From Clostridiaceae bacterium (GTDB taxonomy: Bacteria; Bacillota; Clostridia; Peptostreptococcales; Peptostreptococcaceae), in assembly GCA_902362365.1 (NCBI GenBank), contig CABIVQ010000064.1, forward strand, positions 1 through 15,032: DNA of 15,032 nt, written 5' to 3'. Shown piece after piece: positions 13,187-15,032 of this stretch (position 1 is the first letter of the stretch; each line of letters starts with the position of its first letter). The notes beneath the pieces are model-generated. The model was given only the letters and a program-made list of their open reading frames with translations, did no database searches and was not told the origin of the DNA. The translations under genes were made by a program, and so were the position numbers.

Positions 13187-13834
13187 CTATAGTTTTGCAA
13201 CTACCATAAATATAGATTTAGGTTTAAATGGAATTACCTCTTTATCATTCCATACTTTCTTATATATGTTTCTATCAATTTCTACATCTGAAAATCCGCA
13301 TCTTTTTAATATTTCTCTATCTAAACTAGGTCTACCTTCACTAGATAGATCTAAATCCCGACTTGAATCAAAATATATTAAAGTTCCATCATCCTTTAAA
13401 ACTCTCTTCCATTCTCTAAAAGCAGCCCCAGGACCTTGAAGTTGCCAAGTTATTTTACTAGAAATAATAAGATCAAAAGTTTTATCTTCAAAATCTAATG
13501 CATTTTTATCCATTATTCTAAAATCAACTTCCACCTTAAACTTATTCAATTTTTGTTTAGCTTCATTAATGCTCTTATAGGTCGGTCTTATAAGTGTAAC
13601 TTCATGTCCTTCATCTGCCATAATCTTAGAAAAAAGAACATTTAGATTACCTATATTTAAAATTTTTAATTCATTTTTCATTGTAACATTTTTTAATATA
13701 AGATTTTTTAAAATTTCAGACTTGTATTCATCTAACTCTAAGTAACTAAAATCTAAATTTGAAGTTGATCCTTTATTCCAAAGTTTCTTTTCATTATCAA
13801 AAATACTTCCCCTATATTCTGTGTAATCTCTCAT
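13187..13834 (-). CDS. Class I SAM-dependent methyltransferase-like protein with altered SAM motif
   Basis: The 215-residue protein follows the class I methyltransferase order. Motif I (KILNIGNLNVLFSKIMADEG, 57-76) is degenerate: the glycine-rich loop, usually D-x-G-x-G-x-G, reads N-I-G-N-L-N-V. Motif II (ALDFEDKTFDLIISS, 112-126) and motif III (WQLQGPGAAFREWKRVLKDD, 130-149, then GTLIYFD) are well kept and resemble methyltransferases with W-x-L-x-DP-x-x-A-x-x-EW-x-RVLKPGG. Whether it still binds SAM is doubtful; substrate unknown. GGGGGGATT precedes the ATG. It is followed by the sulfite/nitrite reductase gene and preceded by a leader with a terminator-like hairpin. Confidence 0.75.
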   Translation of the reverse strand: MRDYTEYRGSIFDNEKKLWNKGSTSNLDFSYLELDEYKSEILKNLILKNVTMKNELKILNIGNLNVLFSKIMADEGHEVTLIRPTYKSINEAKQKLNKFKVEVDFRIMDKNALDFEDKTFDLIISSKITWQLQGPGAAFREWKRVLKDDGTLIYFDSSRDLDLSSEGRPSLDREILKRCGFSDVEIDRNIYKKVWNDKEVIPFKPKSIFMVVAKL

Positions 13835-13862
13835 ACAATCCCCCCTATTTATATGCTAAAAA

Positions 13863-13901
13863 CCATGAAGATTTAAATGTATATACACTTAATCTTCATG
13901 G
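13863..13901 (-). terminator. Leader terminator (candidate attenuator) upstream of the methyltransferase gene
   Basis: On the minus strand CCATGAAGATT and AATCTTCATGG form an 11-bp stem followed by TTTTTAGC, ending about 28 bases before the methyltransferase start. A shorter hairpin, TTATTT/AAATAA (about 13906-13925), precedes it. Because the upstream gene has its own terminator at 14107-14121, this one lies within the leader of the methyltransferase gene. It matches no riboswitch or T-box that I recognise. Confidence 0.6.
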
Positions 13902-13930
13902 CTTTATTTAAAATCCTACTTTCAAATAAG

Positions 13931-13959
13931 AGGGTATCATCAGAGATAGTGTTTGTCAA
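13931..13959 (-). promoter_or_regulatory. Candidate promoter of the methyltransferase-reductase unit
   Basis: On the minus strand a perfect TTGACA (13954-13959) is followed after 17 bases by TACCCT (13931-13936), preceded by TGA (extended -10 form). The -10 is weak. If used, the transcript would start near 13924, upstream of the leader terminator. The remaining stretch 13960-14100 is AT-rich with nothing else recognised. Confidence 0.45.
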
Positions 13960-14106
13960 TTTAACCATTTCTGCTATTAAATTTATTAATATTGACCTTT
14001 ACTCATATTACATTATTAATTTACAATATAATTTCTTATAATCACTTATATTTTTATATTATATGTATAAATTTATCTTAAACTTTTTATTTTATATTTC
14101 AAAAAA

Positions 14107-14121
14107 GCAGCTTATAGCTAC
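14107..14121 (-). terminator. Short intrinsic terminator
   Basis: On the minus strand GTAGC-TATAA-GCTGC (one G-T pair) is followed by six T (14101-14106), two bases after the stop of the membrane protein gene. Confidence 0.6.
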
Positions 14122-14123
14122 AT

Positions 14124-14717
14124 TTAATCTAATATAATATTTTCTTTTATTATCGATATAATCATTATTATATAAATACTTAATACTGGTTTACTAACAT
14201 ATAACATATACTCAAGTAAATTAGATTTATATAAAAGTGCAGTTATAAATAAAAATGTTATCACAGAAAATATTTTTAAAGTTAAACTACTTTTATCCTT
14301 TAAAAGACCATCGTGTATTACTTTTTTATTATAAATAGGCTCTAATATATTTATACCAATAATACTAATACTTGTATAAAATAATATAAAACTTTTATAG
14401 AACTCTACATCCATAACCTCTGATAATAAAACGGTTATTAGAAAAATAAAGGCTGGTTTAATATAATCTAATTTAGATTCACATTTACTACTTAACTTAA
14501 TTAAAATATCTAAAATAATATAGAAATTCAAAAAAATAATAGAGTGAGCTATTTTATTTAGTAATAATCCCGATGCTAAAATTATTATTATAGTATTTAA
14601 TCTATTTTTATTTTTATTTATTCTAGATATATTTATTTCATTTATTTTATTGTCATAATTATTTAATTTATCATTGCAAAAATAAGATGTGATTCCTTCA
14701 GACCATGCGCTTGCCAT
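14124..14717 (-). CDS. Multi-spanning membrane protein, unknown function
   Basis: The 197-residue protein starts with a short soluble piece (MASAWSEGITSYFCNDKL and an Asn/Lys-rich linker to about 40) and then has about six hydrophobic segments, with charged turns such as KLSSKCESKLDYIK and YNKKVIHDGLLKDK. I do not recognise the family. AgrB was considered because of size and neighbours, but the SGGVH and RC catalytic motif is absent. The start at 14717 is chosen because GGGAGGATGTA lies directly upstream; the longer in-frame ATG at 14771 has no site. It lies downstream of the LytTR regulator remnant on the same strand and may once have been in its regulatory circuit, which is inference. Codon use is extremely AT-rich. 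Confidence 0.65.
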   Translation of the reverse strand: MASAWSEGITSYFCNDKLNNYDNKINEINISRINKNKNRLNTIIIILASGLLLNKIAHSIIFLNFYIILDILIKLSSKCESKLDYIKPAFIFLITVLLSEVMDVEFYKSFILFYTSISIIGINILEPIYNKKVIHDGLLKDKSSLTLKIFSVITFLFITALLYKSNLLEYMLYVSKPVLSIYIIMIISIIKENIILD

Positions 14718-14841
14718 TACATCCTCCCAAAAGCTATTTTTACAATAAATTAACATCTTATTGAATTTCATTCAATACTTTTAACAAAACTGGTCACTAA
14801 CTATGCAAACTTAGTCATTTTTAAATATTTACTTGTATTTT

Positions 14842-14940
14842 TTAACAAACAATAGCTCCTAAATAATTAATTAATTCTGACTTAAACTCTCTAATAGCAT
14901 ATTTACTTATAGGTATTTCTTTTCCTTTTATATAGATAGA
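14842..14940 (-). pseudogene. C-terminal remnant of a LytTR-type response regulator, cut by IS30
   Basis: On the minus strand an in-frame stretch of 32 codons ending at TAA (14842-14844) reads KGKEIPISKYAIREFKSELI then NYLGAIVC. The pattern GxEIPISxYxxxEFKxxxxxYLG is the end of LytTR DNA-binding domains in AgrA/VirR/LytR-type response regulators of Firmicutes. Upstream the frame meets the end of an IS30 element at about 14941 and is then closed by a stop, so the rest of the gene is missing or displaced beyond the element. The family assignment rests on a short fragment. Confidence 0.6.
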
Positions 14941-15032
14941 TTGTCAATATAAGTGCAACACTTTATATTCATGTTGCATCAAATACCTCTGCAGGTGTCT
15001 TATATCCAAGACACTTGCGAGGTCTATTATTT
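14941..15032 (-). mobile_element. IS30-family insertion sequence, one end (partial)
   Basis: The transposase C-terminus and the sequence after its stop define an IS end. The presumed terminal repeat begins at about 14941 (TTGTCAATATAAGTGCAACA), in the style of clostridial IS30 ends. The other end, and so the target duplication, lies outside the window; the exact boundary is uncertain by a few bases. Confidence 0.75.
14969..15032 (-). CDS. IS30-family transposase, C-terminal end (partial)
   Basis: The last 20 codons read NNRPRKCLGYKTPAEVFDAT before TGA (14969-14971). NxRPRKxLGxKTPxEVF is the hallmark C-terminus of IS30-family DDE transposases. The start and catalytic core lie beyond the right edge, so intactness cannot be judged. 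Confidence 0.92.
   Translation of the reverse strand, partial: NNRPRKCLGYKTPAEVFDAT

Noticed and set aside
13905..13960. Fluoride-riboswitch-like piece CTGATGATACCC in the methyltransferase leader
   Set aside because: The required ATGG-containing 5' stem and the AAACC pseudoknot partner are absent, and the downstream gene is not a fluoride exporter.
14124..14771. Second AgrB
   Set aside because: Size and hydrophobicity fit loosely, but the SGGVH...RC catalytic motif is missing, and His76 and Cys97 (numbered from the ATG at 14771) are not in AgrB spacing.
14772..14830. LytTR/AgrA binding repeats upstream of the membrane protein (three AGTT pieces on the minus strand)
   Set aside because: The outer pair is spaced about 20 bases, near the two-turn spacing expected, but the individual motifs match the nine-base consensus poorly and AGTT is common in AT-rich DNA.

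Overview
The window looks like a chromosomal segment of a low-GC, anaerobic, spore-forming Firmicute, probably of the Clostridioides/Paeniclostridium/Paraclostridium type (Peptostreptococcaceae). The reasons are the very AT-rich DNA, the clostridial 16S rRNA 5' end at the left edge, a PdaA-type cortex deacetylase, a rubrerythrin remnant, and many genes with strong GGAGG ribosome sites and tight hairpin-plus-T-run terminators. The taxonomic call is inference; no database was consulted.

Left part (1-4755): the 5' end of a 16S rRNA gene on the minus strand with its promoter, boxA and leader hairpin; pdaA (+); a rubrerythrin gene (+) behind a PerR-box-like promoter but broken by an internal deletion and a frameshift; a polytopic transporter of unknown substrate (-); and a divergent two-gene threonine/serine exporter (ThrE split into N- and C-terminal proteins, +).

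Middle part (4836-9885), all minus strand: a small membrane-anchored charged protein behind a perfect 17-bp palindrome; a CsoR copper-type repressor and an RseC-family redox protein in one operon; an EAL phosphodiesterase whose periplasmic sensor domain is shortened; a DUF2325 protein; and a GGDEF plus HD-GYP membrane protein. The EAL and GGDEF/HD-GYP proteins together can make and degrade cyclic di-GMP. Each unit ends in a clear terminator, and two promoters lie in or beside the terminator of the preceding gene.

Right part (9921-15032), all minus strand: a compact agr-type peptide-signalling operon (a stand-alone five-helix membrane protein, AgrB, and a 39-codon AgrD) without a linked AgrC/AgrA; a siroheme sulfite/nitrite reductase preceded by a SAM-methyltransferase-like gene whose leader contains a terminator hairpin; an unrecognised membrane protein; the C-terminal remnant of a LytTR-type response regulator; and, cutting it, the end of an IS30-family element that runs off the right edge.

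The items most worth following are the unlinked agrBD system with a predicted Cys-Ser-Leu-Ile-Phe thiolactone ring, the IS30-truncated LytTR regulator about 4 kb away, the decayed PerR-controlled rubrerythrin, and the attenuator-like leader in front of the methyltransferase/reductase pair.
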